A stretch of 42,526 nucleotides of DNA from assembly GCF_000686945.1 (NCBI RefSeq), contig NZ_KK366040.1, positions 272,405-314,930 on the forward strand. Reading direction: 5' to 3'. Made by a program: the position numbers and the translations under genes. Shown in pieces: positions 21,491-30,110 of this stretch (the stretch's first letter is position 1; each line of letters begins with the position of its first letter). The notes beneath the pieces were generated by a model. The model was not told the DNA's origin, made no database searches, and saw only the letters and a list, made by a program, of their open reading frames with translations. The DNA comes from Selenomonas sp. AE3005. Its GTDB lineage: Bacteria > Bacillota > Negativicutes > Selenomonadales > Selenomonadaceae.

Positions 21491-21879
21491 GGGGAAACAC
21501 CTCCAACAAGAAAATCCTGGCAAAGCCGGCCGATTGGGGATTATCAGGGAAAGACCGTCATTGCCCTTTGTTGTTAGCGAAGCAAAGGAAATAGAGTAAA
21601 TCTTAACAACTCGATATACAGTATACACTATGATTAAAACCTTGTGAAGTAGCAAAAGTTACCAATATTGACCAAAAGTCCCAATATATATGGAATTATT
21701 CCCAGTAGTCGAAGGTTATATGAGAATCTCGCCCGATTTTGACAGTTTTTGGCGTTTTTAGAGCATTTTGGGGCAATAAGTTATGATGATATCGCCATAA
21801 AAAGAGTATTTATGAAAATTATATAGGCCCTAATCAGCAGCAAGTGATTAGGACCTTTGGGACATTAACTATGATATTG
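21491..21879. other. Intergenic region of about 390 bases
   Basis: This stretch lies upstream of the 77-residue gene (minus strand) and downstream of the membrane-protein gene. The first 170 bases would be the leader of the 77-residue gene. It contains small self-complementary pieces (CCTTTG/CAAAGG and GTTGTTA/TAACAAC on the minus strand) but matches no riboswitch I know. TATGAGAATCT...ATTTTGACAG at 21719-21745 resembles a string at 17260-17280. The rest is AT-rich, and a hairpin at 21826-21855 probably ends the membrane-protein gene. Confidence 0.4.
21826..21855 (-). terminator. Terminator of the membrane-protein gene
   Basis: GGCCCTAATCA (21826-21836) pairs with TGATTAGGACC (21845-21855). 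Read on the minus strand it is followed by an AT-rich tract and lies 25 bases past the stop of the gene at 21880. Confidence 0.6.
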
Positions 21880-22491
21880 TTATTTGAGAACTTTGCTGTA
21901 CCAGATAGACATGTGCAGGAATGTGATATACATGAGCAGCTCTGCCAGTTCCTCCATGGTTTCGCCTTCGCTGCCTTCCAGCATCCAGGCATGGTCACCG
22001 GCTGTGGAAAGCAGGGCGCAGATGACCGCAATGATGAAAAACGCCGTAGGACGCTGAACTGCCAGCAACTTACGCCAGGGAATATGACGAATGAAGGCGT
22101 AGAGCAGCAGGAGCATGTATATACCCAGGAAAACGTAAATGGCCGTATGGAAGGGGAAATCCTTCATGGAGATGAATTCCGGGCCGTGGCTGCCCATGTG
22201 GGTGGGGAAAAAGACGCGGCCGTAGGAAAGTTCACGCAGTCCGAGCAGGAACAGGAAGGCCGCGGCGGTGTAGAATACCTTGCCGTAGGCAGGATTTTGA
22301 CGCGCCGCGATGATGTTGTAAGCGACGCCTAAGAGCAGTGCCACAACCTGTGCATTCTCGATAGGGCCGTTTTCCCATGATACCCATTCGGGCAGAATGT
22401 CGCTGACGGGAATTATGGCCAACAGGTACAATATGCTGATAACCAGCGCCGCCTTTAGGGGATAGCTGGTGTTGGGAAATTGCTTAAACAA
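21880..22491 (-). CDS. Multi-pass membrane protein of unknown function
   Basis: The product has about 203 residues and six hydrophobic segments. It contains ENGPIENAQVVALLLG after the first segment and LRELSYGRVFFPTHMG after the third. These resemble the E-(D/N)-G-P-(V/I)-E and E-(I/L)-S-(W/Y)-G-(Q/R) motifs of an uncharacterised bacterial membrane-protein family that I know only from its pattern. The start is taken as TTG at 22491, 9 bases after GGAGGT (22501-22506 on the minus strand). A TTG at 22518 would give 212 residues but places the ribosome site inside the gene. It is divergent from trkA with a shared promoter region. Confidence 0.75.
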   Translation of the reverse strand: MFKQFPNTSYPLKAALVISILYLLAIIPVSDILPEWVSWENGPIENAQVVALLLGVAYNIIAARQNPAYGKVFYTAAAFLFLLGLRELSYGRVFFPTHMGSHGPEFISMKDFPFHTAIYVFLGIYMLLLLYAFIRHIPWRKLLAVQRPTAFFIIAVICALLSTAGDHAWMLEGSEGETMEELAELLMYITFLHMSIWYSKVLK

Positions 22492-22525
22492 TTTAAATAT
22501 ACCTCCAATAATAGTCAAAAAATGC

Positions 22526-22560
22526 TATAATATTACATATCTTAATTTAGCAGATATGTA
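22526..22560. promoter_or_regulatory. -10 box and inverted repeat upstream of trkA
   Basis: TATAAT (22526-22531) is followed at once by the perfect 9-9-9 inverted repeat TACATATCT (22534-22542) and AGATATGTA (22552-22560). The repeat would lie at the transcript start of trkA, as an operator or a 5' hairpin. No good -35 box is seen. Confidence 0.5.
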
Positions 22561-22606
22561 TGGCAAAAGCAATAGTACTGCATTGACAACCGGGGAGGTT
22601 ATTGGT

Positions 22607-23959
22607 TTGCGTATCGTAGTGGTGGGCGCAGGAAAGCTGGGCTATAGTATAGCGGAGCTTTTATCAAAGGAACAGTTTGACGTGGTGGTAATCGACCAGG
22701 ACGAAAGCCAGCTCGAGGCAGCAAAGAATACTCTGGACGTGCTGACCATTGCGGCCAATGGTGCCAGCCCCATAACGATGGCTGACCCTGATGTACGGGA
22801 TGCGGATATCCTCATTGCGGTGACAGCCAGCGATGAAGTCAATATGGTGGCCTGTATTTTGGCCAAGAAACATGGGATAAAACATACTGTGGCCCGTATC
22901 AGGGATATGAAATTCATGTCTGAGGCCAAGGATTATCTTAAAAAGAATTTTGACATTGACCTGATGCTGAATCCGGAGCTGATAACGGCCAACGAAATAA
23001 ACCGCATTCTCATGACGCCGGCGGCGCTCGATGTGGAAGATTTTGCCCACGGCAAGATACGTCTGTTTGAAACGAAGATTCAGCGCAAGTCCTCCATTGC
23101 CGGGATTCCCTTGAAGGATATTCAGCTGCCCAAGGGAGTGCTGGCCGGCATGATTTTCCGGGACAAGCGCATGATTATTCCTCACGGTGAAGATTCCCTG
23201 CAGCCGCATGACAATGCGTATTTTATCGGGATTCCGGAGGAAATAGAAAAGTTCAGTCAGAAATTTGTCCAGCGTGATGCCCGTAAATTGCACCGTGTGC
23301 TGATTATCGGTGCCGGCCGGGCCGGCCGGGCTTTGGCACAGCTGCTTGACAGTCAGGACGTGCATGTCAAGGTCATTGACCATGACCGGGAACGCTGCCA
23401 GCTGGTGGCGGCTATGCTCAAAAAGGGCATAGCCATCTGCGGTGATGGCACGGATATTGATTTGCTGGTGGAAGAAGATGTAGCTCATGCTGATGTGGTG
23501 GTGTGTCTGACTGAGGACGATAAGCTGAACCTTATGCTGGCATTGCTGGCCCGTCATTTATCCGGCAACCGGACCAAAACGGTGGTGCGCGTGTCCCGTA
23601 ATGAATACGTGGAACTGATGGAAAAAGTCGGGGTGAATATAGTTTTGTCCACTCGCCTGTTGTCAGCCAGTGAAGTGCTGGCTTTTGCCCGGCGCGGCGG
23701 CGTAGTGTCGGTATCCTTGCTGGAAGGAGCCAAGGCTGAGGCCGTGGAGGTCATTGTCCAGGAGGGGGCGCCGGTGGCCGGCAAAAAGCTCATGGACGTG
23801 AAACTGCCCAAGGAATGTCTGGTTTGTGCCTATGTACGTGGTACGGAGGCGCAGATTCCTAATGGTAATACCGTGCTGCTGCCCGGTGACAGAACAATTC
23901 TCTTCATACAGACGAAATTCTCACAACAGGTCATCAAATACTTCAAAGGGAAGGAATAA
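22607..23959 (+). CDS. trkA: Trk potassium uptake regulatory subunit TrkA
   Basis: TrkA is the cytoplasmic nucleotide-binding ring that gates TrkH potassium channels. The 450-residue protein has two copies of the RCK unit: RIVVVGAGKLG at residues 2-12 and VLIIGAGRAGR near residue 230, each a Rossmann nucleotide-binding start followed by its own TrkA-C domain. The start is TTG at 22607, 8 bases after GGGGAGG (22592-22598), which puts the Rossmann strand at the N-terminus. The frame opens earlier at 22469, but that part overlaps the divergent gene. It is followed by two TrkH-type genes in the same operon, the first 2 bases downstream. Confidence 0.95.
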   Translation: MRIVVVGAGKLGYSIAELLSKEQFDVVVIDQDESQLEAAKNTLDVLTIAANGASPITMADPDVRDADILIAVTASDEVNMVACILAKKHGIKHTVARIRDMKFMSEAKDYLKKNFDIDLMLNPELITANEINRILMTPAALDVEDFAHGKIRLFETKIQRKSSIAGIPLKDIQLPKGVLAGMIFRDKRMIIPHGEDSLQPHDNAYFIGIPEEIEKFSQKFVQRDARKLHRVLIIGAGRAGRALAQLLDSQDVHVKVIDHDRERCQLVAAMLKKGIAICGDGTDIDLLVEEDVAHADVVVCLTEDDKLNLMLALLARHLSGNRTKTVVRVSRNEYVELMEKVGVNIVLSTRLLSASEVLAFARRGGVVSVSLLEGAKAEAVEVIVQEGAPVAGKKLMDVKLPKECLVCAYVRGTEAQIPNGNTVLLPGDRTILFIQTKFSQQVIKYFKGKE

Positions 23960-23961
23960 AT

Positions 23962-25461
23962 GTGAGCCGTTTAGGACATACCGCTGTGCAGCGGGAACAG
24001 GGGCTGGAACTTTTTTGGCTCCTGATGGGGCAGATAGCGATAATGATGGGGGCCGCCATGTGCGTGCCCCTGATAGCTGCGCTTATCTGGCATGAGCCGG
24101 AGGCGTGGCTGTTTGTGCTGCCGGCACTGTTTTCCTATGGGCTGGGGCGGAAAATGATTAACCTGGGCAGTTCGGAGGAACGGGGCCGTCAGCTGACAAT
24201 CCGGGAGGGTGTTTATTTTACCACTTTTGTCTGGCTGCTGATGGCGTTTATTGGCCTGATGCCGTATCTCGGTTCGGGAATCTTTCCCGGATTCAGCGGT
24301 GCATTTTTGGAGACGGTCGCAGCCCTGACTACCACCGGCATGTCCTGCCTGCCCTTTGACCGGGGGGATATTCTGCCCCGGTCATTTATCCTGTGGCATA
24401 GTATAATGAGCTGGCTGGGCGGACTGACCTTTGTTATTGTCATGGTGACGGTGCTGCCGCAGATAAGCGGCTGTTTTGGCCTGACACTTTCGGCTAGGCA
24501 GTCGATTTTCTTTAGTCCGGTCTGGAACAAAATGGCGCAATCGGCCCGGCAGGGGACCACGGTTTATGTGGCTTTGACCGTGTTGGCGGCCGGACTCTAT
24601 TATCTGGCAGGGCTTAATCCTTTTGAGGCGATTATGCGGGCTTTGATTTCCCTGTCCTCCGGCGGCAGTGCCTCCGTTTATGATTTTATTGACCATGATA
24701 ACCCCAGCCTGGAACTGGCGGCCGGGGTGGCCATGCTCCTGTCGAGTATGAGCTTGCTGCTGGTATGGAAGGCCTGGAAACTGAAAAGTCTGGGCCTGCT
24801 ATTGCGCGATACGGAAATCCGGTTCTTTTTGCTGTTGTTTGCCGTTTTTGGCACAATGGTGTCTGTGCACCTGTGGGCGGCCGGTCAGTATGGGCTGGCA
24901 GACAGCCTGCGTTATGGATATTTTGCGGTGCTGTCCTTTATGTCAACCAACGGTTTTGTGTCGGCTCCCTTCTGGCTGTGGCCGTCCTTTGACCGTTATG
25001 TCCTGTTTATGCTGGTATTTGTCGGCGGCTGTATCGGGGCTACGGCCGGCGGCCTGAAGGTCATGCGCCTGCTGGTGCTGCTGCGGCTGGCCTGGACGGA
25101 ACTGCCTCGGACATTGCACCCCCGTATGGTAACGGTGGTAAAAGTGGACGGTCTTCCGGTGCCGGATAAGATAGTGGGGCGCATACTGGCGTTTTTCTAC
25201 CTGTATATTACGGTGTTTATTGTCTTTTCGCTGGTACTGTCCCTGTCGGGTATCAATCTCCTGCAGGCTATGGGCGTAGCGGCTGGCTGCCTCACCAGTA
25301 CCGGCACTTCGGCGTCCCTGTTTGGCCTGGGCAGTCTTTATGCGCTGCCGGTCTGGGCCAAGTTTGTCTGTGCGCTGCTGATGATTATCGGCCGCGTGGA
25401 AATTTTCTCCTTCATGGTTTTATGGGGGCTGGGGCGCAGTAATTTGCAAAAAAGGTGGTGA
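23962..25461 (+). CDS. TrkH-type potassium transporter, divergent paralog 1
   Basis: This is a membrane subunit for potassium uptake through a fourfold pore. The 499-residue product has about ten or more hydrophobic segments with four pore-loop motifs: LTTTGMSCL, LSSGGSASV, MSTNGFVSA and LTSTGTSASL. Each keeps the pore glycine, but the second and fourth differ from the usual ISTGGFS and (N)xGxxGP patterns found in its neighbour. The GTG start at 23962 follows AAGGGAAGG and lies 2 bases after the trkA stop. It is shorter on recognisable TrkH features than the second paralog, so ion specificity could differ. The next TrkH gene starts 4 bases downstream. Confidence 0.9.
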   Translation: MSRLGHTAVQREQGLELFWLLMGQIAIMMGAAMCVPLIAALIWHEPEAWLFVLPALFSYGLGRKMINLGSSEERGRQLTIREGVYFTTFVWLLMAFIGLMPYLGSGIFPGFSGAFLETVAALTTTGMSCLPFDRGDILPRSFILWHSIMSWLGGLTFVIVMVTVLPQISGCFGLTLSARQSIFFSPVWNKMAQSARQGTTVYVALTVLAAGLYYLAGLNPFEAIMRALISLSSGGSASVYDFIDHDNPSLELAAGVAMLLSSMSLLLVWKAWKLKSLGLLLRDTEIRFFLLLFAVFGTMVSVHLWAAGQYGLADSLRYGYFAVLSFMSTNGFVSAPFWLWPSFDRYVLFMLVFVGGCIGATAGGLKVMRLLVLLRLAWTELPRTLHPRMVTVVKVDGLPVPDKIVGRILAFFYLYITVFIVFSLVLSLSGINLLQAMGVAAGCLTSTGTSASLFGLGSLYALPVWAKFVCALLMIIGRVEIFSFMVLWGLGRSNLQKRW

Positions 25462-25465
25462 AGGA

Positions 25466-26917
25466 ATGCAGCTGCAGGTTATATATTATGTTCTGGGCCG
25501 TTTGGTGATGGCGGAAACGCTCACCATGTTCATTCCTTTTGCCCTGGCATTTTACTATTGGGAAAGCAGCATTCCCGGCTTTGCCATAGCTTTGGGGCTC
25601 AGCGCCTCCGTCGGACTGGTGCTGCAATCGCATGGCCGTCCCAATGTGGATAATCTGTCCATTCGGGAGGGTATTGCCATTACTGGTCTGGGCTGGGCGC
25701 TGGCTACGGGCCTGGGCATGCTGCCCTATGTTTGCGGCGGCTACCTGGGAGGGCTGGACGCGCTGTTTGAAAGTATTTCCGGCTTTACCGGCACAGGGGC
25801 GACGGTTTTTGAAACTTTGACGGGGCTGCCCAACAGTATTCTGTTTTGGCGGATGATGACGCACTGGTTTGGCGGCCTGGGCATTATCGTCATCTTTATT
25901 GCCCTGCTGCCACAGACAGGGCAGAGCTCCGTGTATATGTATAACGCGGAAACCACTGGCCCGACGCAGGACCGGGTATTGCCCCGGCTGCGGAATATGA
26001 CCAAGGCCCTGTTTCAGATGTATCTGCTGTTCACAGCCGTGGCCACGGTGGTGTATGTTATCTGCGGCCTGGGCCCCTACGAGGCCTTGACGCATGCCAT
26101 GAGCACTATTGGTGCCGGCGGTTTTTCCATTTATGATGAAAGTGCCATGCATTTTCAGAATCCGGCCTTTGAGTGGAGCATGACCTTTTTCATGATTCTG
26201 GCCGGCGGTAATTTTGGTCTTTACTATCGTATATGGCAAAAAGGCCCCGGGGTAATAAAGCATAACTCGGAATTCAAGGCCTATATTTTGCTGCTGTTTA
26301 CGGCGATGGTGCTGATTGGGGGCAATCTCCTGTACACCATGCCCTATTCACCTGGGGAGGCTGTACGTTATGCGGCTTTTCAGGTGGGCTCCATTTCCAC
26401 TACGGGCTTTGTGTCAGCGGATTTTGATAAATGGCCGGCTTTTAGCAAGGGCATTCTGCTGATGCTGATGATAAGCGGCGGCTGTGCCGGTTCTACGGCC
26501 GGCGGCATGAAGGTCGCGCGCGTGGTGCTGCTGGTCAAAAACACCTGGGCGGTGATACGGCAGAAACTGGCACCACGGCAGCTGGTAGAGGTCAGGATGA
26601 ATGGCAATCGTGTCAGCGAGGAAGTCCTGCTGCGTGTGGGGCAGTTCTTTTTCCTGTACATCTTTTTTATTGTCTTTTGGGCGTTTTTACTCACGCTGGA
26701 TGGTCTGGAAATTTTTGATGCCATTGGCATCAGTGTAACGACTATGGGCAGCGTGGGGCCGGCTTTTGGCATTGCCGGCGCTACCTGCACTTATGCCGGC
26801 TTGTCAGTGTTCAGCAAGAGCATTTTGTGCATAGCTATGCTCCTGGGGCGGCTGGAAATGTTTACCCTGCTGGTCATGTTGACCCCGGATTTTTGGCAGA
26901 AAGGCAATCGGTGGTAA
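25466..26917 (+). CDS. trkH: TrkH-type potassium transporter, paralog 2
   Basis: This 483-residue subunit is closer to standard TrkH. The four pore loops read FTGTGATVFE, STIGAGGFSIYD, ISTTGFVSADF and VTTMGSVGPAFG, matching the family pattern of a Gly in each loop and a GP in the last. An N-terminal segment with NVDNLSIREGIAITGLGW precedes the first pore loop, as expected. The ATG at 25466 follows AAAAAGGTGGTGAAGG. With trkA and the preceding paralog it makes an operon with one regulatory subunit and two pore subunits. The two pore proteins could form separate complexes with TrkA or serve different conditions. Confidence 0.94.
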   Translation: MQLQVIYYVLGRLVMAETLTMFIPFALAFYYWESSIPGFAIALGLSASVGLVLQSHGRPNVDNLSIREGIAITGLGWALATGLGMLPYVCGGYLGGLDALFESISGFTGTGATVFETLTGLPNSILFWRMMTHWFGGLGIIVIFIALLPQTGQSSVYMYNAETTGPTQDRVLPRLRNMTKALFQMYLLFTAVATVVYVICGLGPYEALTHAMSTIGAGGFSIYDESAMHFQNPAFEWSMTFFMILAGGNFGLYYRIWQKGPGVIKHNSEFKAYILLLFTAMVLIGGNLLYTMPYSPGEAVRYAAFQVGSISTTGFVSADFDKWPAFSKGILLMLMISGGCAGSTAGGMKVARVVLLVKNTWAVIRQKLAPRQLVEVRMNGNRVSEEVLLRVGQFFFLYIFFIVFWAFLLTLDGLEIFDAIGISVTTMGSVGPAFGIAGATCTYAGLSVFSKSILCIAMLLGRLEMFTLLVMLTPDFWQKGNRW

Positions 26918-26918
26918 T

Positions 26919-27866
26919 GTGGATTTAATGAATAATTTTCTGGTGGCTGTCGGCGCGGTAGTGCCGTTGTTCACCCTGTTGTTTATGGGGCTGGTTATCA
27001 AACGGCTGAAACTGATGACGGAAACGGAACTGGCGCATACAAATCGTATGGTGTTTACCCTGTTCTTTTTCTGTATGATGTTTTACAATATCTTTACGAC
27101 GGATTTGGCACACACGGTGCGCCCCAAGCTGATGTTGTTTGGCGGCCTGGGCGTCATCAGTATTTTTCTGGTGGCGGCAGCGATGGTCTGCTGGGGGGAA
27201 AAGGATAACCGCAAGCGTGGGGCCATGATTCAGGCTATCTTCCGGAGCAACTTTGTTCTGTTTGGTATCCCGATTGTCGGCAATATCTTTGGTGATACAG
27301 CCCTGGCCATTCCCACGATGATGATTGCGGTGATTGTGCCTATCTATAATGTGCTGGCCGTGTTTACACTGGAGACGTTCCGGGGCGGCCGCTTTGCTTT
27401 GGGCAAGATTTTACTGGGTATCCTCAAAAATCCCATGATAATGGGCGCCCTGACCGCTGTGGTGCTGCGGCTGCTTGATTTCCCTGTGCCCAAGCCTGTA
27501 CTCAAGGGCATCGGTCAGGTGGCCGCGGCCACGACGCCGGTCGCTTTGATAATTTTAGGGGCGTCCTTTAAAGGCGGCAGTTTTCATAATCACCTGCCCC
27601 AGCTTATCAGCTGCGTGGGCGCCCGTCTTATCCTGGTGCCGGCGGCAGCCTTGAGTCTGGCGGTATACCTGGGGTTCCGGGATATAGAGCTTGTAACCCT
27701 GCTGGCGGTTTTTGCGTCCCCCTGCGCCGTGGCCAGTTTTGCCATGGCACAGCAGATGGGCAGTGACGCTGATTTGGCTGGCAACTGCGTAGTGTATACC
27801 AGTGCCCTGTCCTGCCTGACAATTTTTGGCTGGGTGTTTTTCTTAAAGATAATGGGCTTATTCTGA
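26919..27866 (+). CDS. AEC family permease (auxin efflux carrier-like)
   Basis: This is a membrane carrier of the AEC family, whose bacterial members move malate, malonate or other small organic acids. The 315-residue protein has about ten hydrophobic segments in two halves, with the half-way sequence VFTLETFRGGRFALGKILLG and the second-half motif SPCAVASFAMAQQMG, typical of the family. The GTG at 26919 lies 1 base after the trkH stop, with GGTGG just upstream; an ATG at 26928 is also possible. Close spacing places it in the trk operon, but a functional link to potassium is not known. It ends 31 bases before the PHP gene. Confidence 0.9.
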   Translation: MDLMNNFLVAVGAVVPLFTLLFMGLVIKRLKLMTETELAHTNRMVFTLFFFCMMFYNIFTTDLAHTVRPKLMLFGGLGVISIFLVAAAMVCWGEKDNRKRGAMIQAIFRSNFVLFGIPIVGNIFGDTALAIPTMMIAVIVPIYNVLAVFTLETFRGGRFALGKILLGILKNPMIMGALTAVVLRLLDFPVPKPVLKGIGQVAAATTPVALIILGASFKGGSFHNHLPQLISCVGARLILVPAAALSLAVYLGFRDIELVTLLAVFASPCAVASFAMAQQMGSDADLAGNCVVYTSALSCLTIFGWVFFLKIMGLF

Positions 27867-27897
27867 TACATAGACGATAAAGGCAGGAGGCTTTTTG

Positions 27898-28608
27898 ATG
27901 AAGGATTTATTGGATGTTCATACACATACATTGGCGAGTGTACATGCCTACAGCACATTACGGGAAATGATAACGGCGGCCAAGGAAAAAGGCTTGTCCC
28001 TGGTCGGTATTTCCGACCATGCCCCGGCTATGCCGGGGGCTTTTCATGAGTTCTATTTCTGCAATTTCAAGGTTATTCGCCGTGATGCCTATGGCATAGA
28101 TTTACTGATGGGCGTGGAGCTGAATATCCTGGACTTTTCCGGTTCCACGGATTTGCGGCAGGAGTATCTGGACAGAATGGATTATGCCATCGCCAGCCTG
28201 CATAATCCCTGCATAAAGCCGGGTAACCGTGCGGAAAATACGGCCGCGCTCATCGGAGCCATGCAGAAACCCAAGGTGAAAATCATCGGACACCCTGATA
28301 ATCCCGACTATCCTGTGGATTTTGACGCGCTGGCGCAGGCAGCGAAGGAGTACCATGTACTGCTGGAATGCAACAACAGTTCCTATACCCCGGGGGGCAG
28401 CCGTCAGGGCTCCCGGGAACTGGCCGGACAGCTGCTGGCTGCCTGCCAGCGGCACAATACCATGGTCATCATGGGCAGTGACGCGCATATTGACCTGGAC
28501 GTGGGCAATCACAGTTATGCACAGGAGCTTATCAGCAAGTATGCTTTCCCCGAGGAATTAGTGATAAACAGTTCGCCGGAAAAGTTTAAGGAATGGGTAC
28601 AGGGCTGA
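27898..28608 (+). CDS. PHP-family phosphoesterase (YcdX-like)
   Basis: The 236-residue protein belongs to the PHP superfamily of metal-dependent phosphoesterases, close to YcdX/YcsE-type phosphatases. Metal-binding motifs are visible: DVHTHT (residues 6-11), SDHAP (about 39-43), a Glu in GVELNI, HNP, GHPDNP and SDAHIDLD near the C-terminus. The ATG at 27898 follows AGGAGG with 7 bases of spacing. The substrate is unknown. It follows the AEC gene closely but has its own strong ribosome site. The folate operon begins 57 bases later. Confidence 0.9.
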   Translation: MKDLLDVHTHTLASVHAYSTLREMITAAKEKGLSLVGISDHAPAMPGAFHEFYFCNFKVIRRDAYGIDLLMGVELNILDFSGSTDLRQEYLDRMDYAIASLHNPCIKPGNRAENTAALIGAMQKPKVKIIGHPDNPDYPVDFDALAQAAKEYHVLLECNNSSYTPGGSRQGSRELAGQLLAACQRHNTMVIMGSDAHIDLDVGNHSYAQELISKYAFPEELVINSSPEKFKEWVQG

Positions 28609-28665
28609 TTATCAGATACAAAATGCAGTATGTTAGTAAGTTTATGATAGCTAGGAGGACAGGCC

Positions 28666-29253
28666 ATGAAAGATGATGCCAGGCCGGTGGATAAGGAGAG
28701 GGCAGCCCGGGCCATGCGGGATTTTTTGGAGGCAGTGGGCGTTGACCTGCAGGCGCAGGGTATGGAAAAGACGCCGGAACGCGTGGCGAAAATGTATGAA
28801 TATCTCTTTAACGGTATGGGCAAGGGAACGTCTGATATTTGGGGCGAAACCTTTGATGCCGGTTCGGAGGGCATTGTCGCCGTCCGCCACGTACCCTTTT
28901 ATTCCATGTGCGAACATCATTTGGTGCCGTTCTTTGGCGAGGTGAGTATTGCCTACCTGCCGGGGAACGGGCGAGTGGCCGGGTTCAGCAAGTTTTCCCA
29001 GCTGGTGGAGCGCCTTTCCCATAAGCCGCAGCTGCAGGAGCGGCTGGCGGCACAGATTGCGGCCGCTGTGCGCAAAGATTTGGGCGCGCGAGGAGTGCTG
29101 GTCGTCATTGAGGCGCAGCAGCTCTGTATGACCATGCGCGGTGACCTGGCACATGGCACCCGTACAGTGACTTCGGAATGCAATGGCGTCTTTAAGGAAG
29201 ATACAGCGCTTTACCAGCAGGCGTGGATGATTTTGGGCGGTGAAAAGGCATGA
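28666..29253 (+). CDS. folE: GTP cyclohydrolase I
   Basis: FolE catalyses the first step of folate synthesis, GTP to dihydroneopterin triphosphate. The 195-residue product has the signature YSMCEHHLVPFFGEVSIAYLP, with the zinc ligands Cys and His in SMCEHH, and a third Cys in QQLCMTMRG. RVAGFSKFSQLVE is the substrate-binding segment. The ATG at 28666 follows TAGGAGGAC. It opens a tight folate operon: its stop overlaps the folP start (ATGA at 29250-29253). A promoter in the 57 bases upstream is not obvious, so it may also be read from the trk-AEC-PHP side. Confidence 0.97.
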   Translation: MKDDARPVDKERAARAMRDFLEAVGVDLQAQGMEKTPERVAKMYEYLFNGMGKGTSDIWGETFDAGSEGIVAVRHVPFYSMCEHHLVPFFGEVSIAYLPGNGRVAGFSKFSQLVERLSHKPQLQERLAAQIAAAVRKDLGARGVLVVIEAQQLCMTMRGDLAHGTRTVTSECNGVFKEDTALYQQAWMILGGEKA

Positions 29254-30110
29254 GGGCAAAGCGGCAATATGTATTTGCTGATGGCAAGCGACTGACATTG
29301 GGGGAACGCACCCTGATAATGGGCATTTTAAATATCACACCGGACTCTTTTTCGGACGGCGGTAAGTTTAATAACCGTGACGCTGCCCTGCGCCACATGG
29401 AGGAAATGGTGACAGCCGGAGCTGACATCATCGATGTGGGCGCGGAGTCCAGCCGTCCCGGTTTTAAGCCCATGCCGGCGCAGGAAGAGATGGACAGACT
29501 GCTGCCGCTGCTCGAAGAAATCCTGCGTCATTGCCCGGTTCCGGTATCAGTGGATACTTTTAAGGCGGAAACGGCCCGGGCAGCGGCCCGGTGCGGCGCC
29601 CATATCTTAAATGATATATGGGGCCTGCAGTATGCGGAAGAACCAGGAGCGATGGCGAAAGCAGCAGCGGAATTTAACCTGCCGGTGGTGGTCATGCATA
29701 ATCAGCAGGGTACAAACTATGATGGTGATATCATTGCAGCCATGCAGAATTTTTTCCAGGAATCGCTCCATATTGGACTGGCTGCCGGCATGAAGAAGGA
29801 ACAGTTTATCTTTGACCCCGGTATTGGCTTTGGCAAAACCGCGGAGCAAAATGTGGAGGTTTTGCGGCGGCAGGAAGAGCTGCTGCAGGTGGCCGGGGAA
29901 GAATATCCCCTGCTGCTGGCGGCCAGCCGCAAGAGCTTTATCGGCAAGACTTTGAACCTGCCTGTGGAGGAACGAATGGAGGCCACGGGGGCAGCCTGTG
30001 TGGTAGGTATCACTAAGGGCGCAGGTATTGTACGGGTGCATGACGTGGCGCCTATTGCCCGTATGTGCCGGATGACGGATGTTATATTGAGGAGCGGAGA
30101 GAATGGATAA
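29250..30110 (+). CDS. folP: Dihydropteroate synthase
   Basis: FolP joins the pterin diphosphate to p-aminobenzoate, and is the sulfonamide target. The 286-residue protein has the family motifs MGILNITPDSFSDGG and DVGAESSRPG (the usual GGESTRPG is slightly altered), DPGIGFGKTAEQN, and a C-terminal RVHDV. An N-terminal extension of about 20 residues precedes the first strand. The ATG at 29250 overlaps the folE stop, and the gene end overlaps folB by 8 bases. Confidence 0.96.
   Translation: MRAKRQYVFADGKRLTLGERTLIMGILNITPDSFSDGGKFNNRDAALRHMEEMVTAGADIIDVGAESSRPGFKPMPAQEEMDRLLPLLEEILRHCPVPVSVDTFKAETARAAARCGAHILNDIWGLQYAEEPGAMAKAAAEFNLPVVVMHNQQGTNYDGDIIAAMQNFFQESLHIGLAAGMKKEQFIFDPGIGFGKTAEQNVEVLRRQEELLQVAGEEYPLLLAASRKSFIGKTLNLPVEERMEATGAACVVGITKGAGIVRVHDVAPIARMCRMTDVILRSGENG

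Noticed and set aside
21491-21655. N-terminal extension of the 77-residue protein to 132 residues
   Set aside because: The extra part has no ribosome site, while GGAGGT precedes the internal ATG at 21490.
21491-21660. c-di-GMP-I riboswitch on the minus strand upstream of the 77-residue gene
   Set aside because: AAAGGGCAA resembles one core piece, but the GACGCAAAGCC part and receptor are not found.
22469-22606. Extended TrkA start at 22469
   Set aside because: It would overlap the divergent gene start and the promoter, and the Rossmann strand should be N-terminal; TTG at 22607 has a strong ribosome site.
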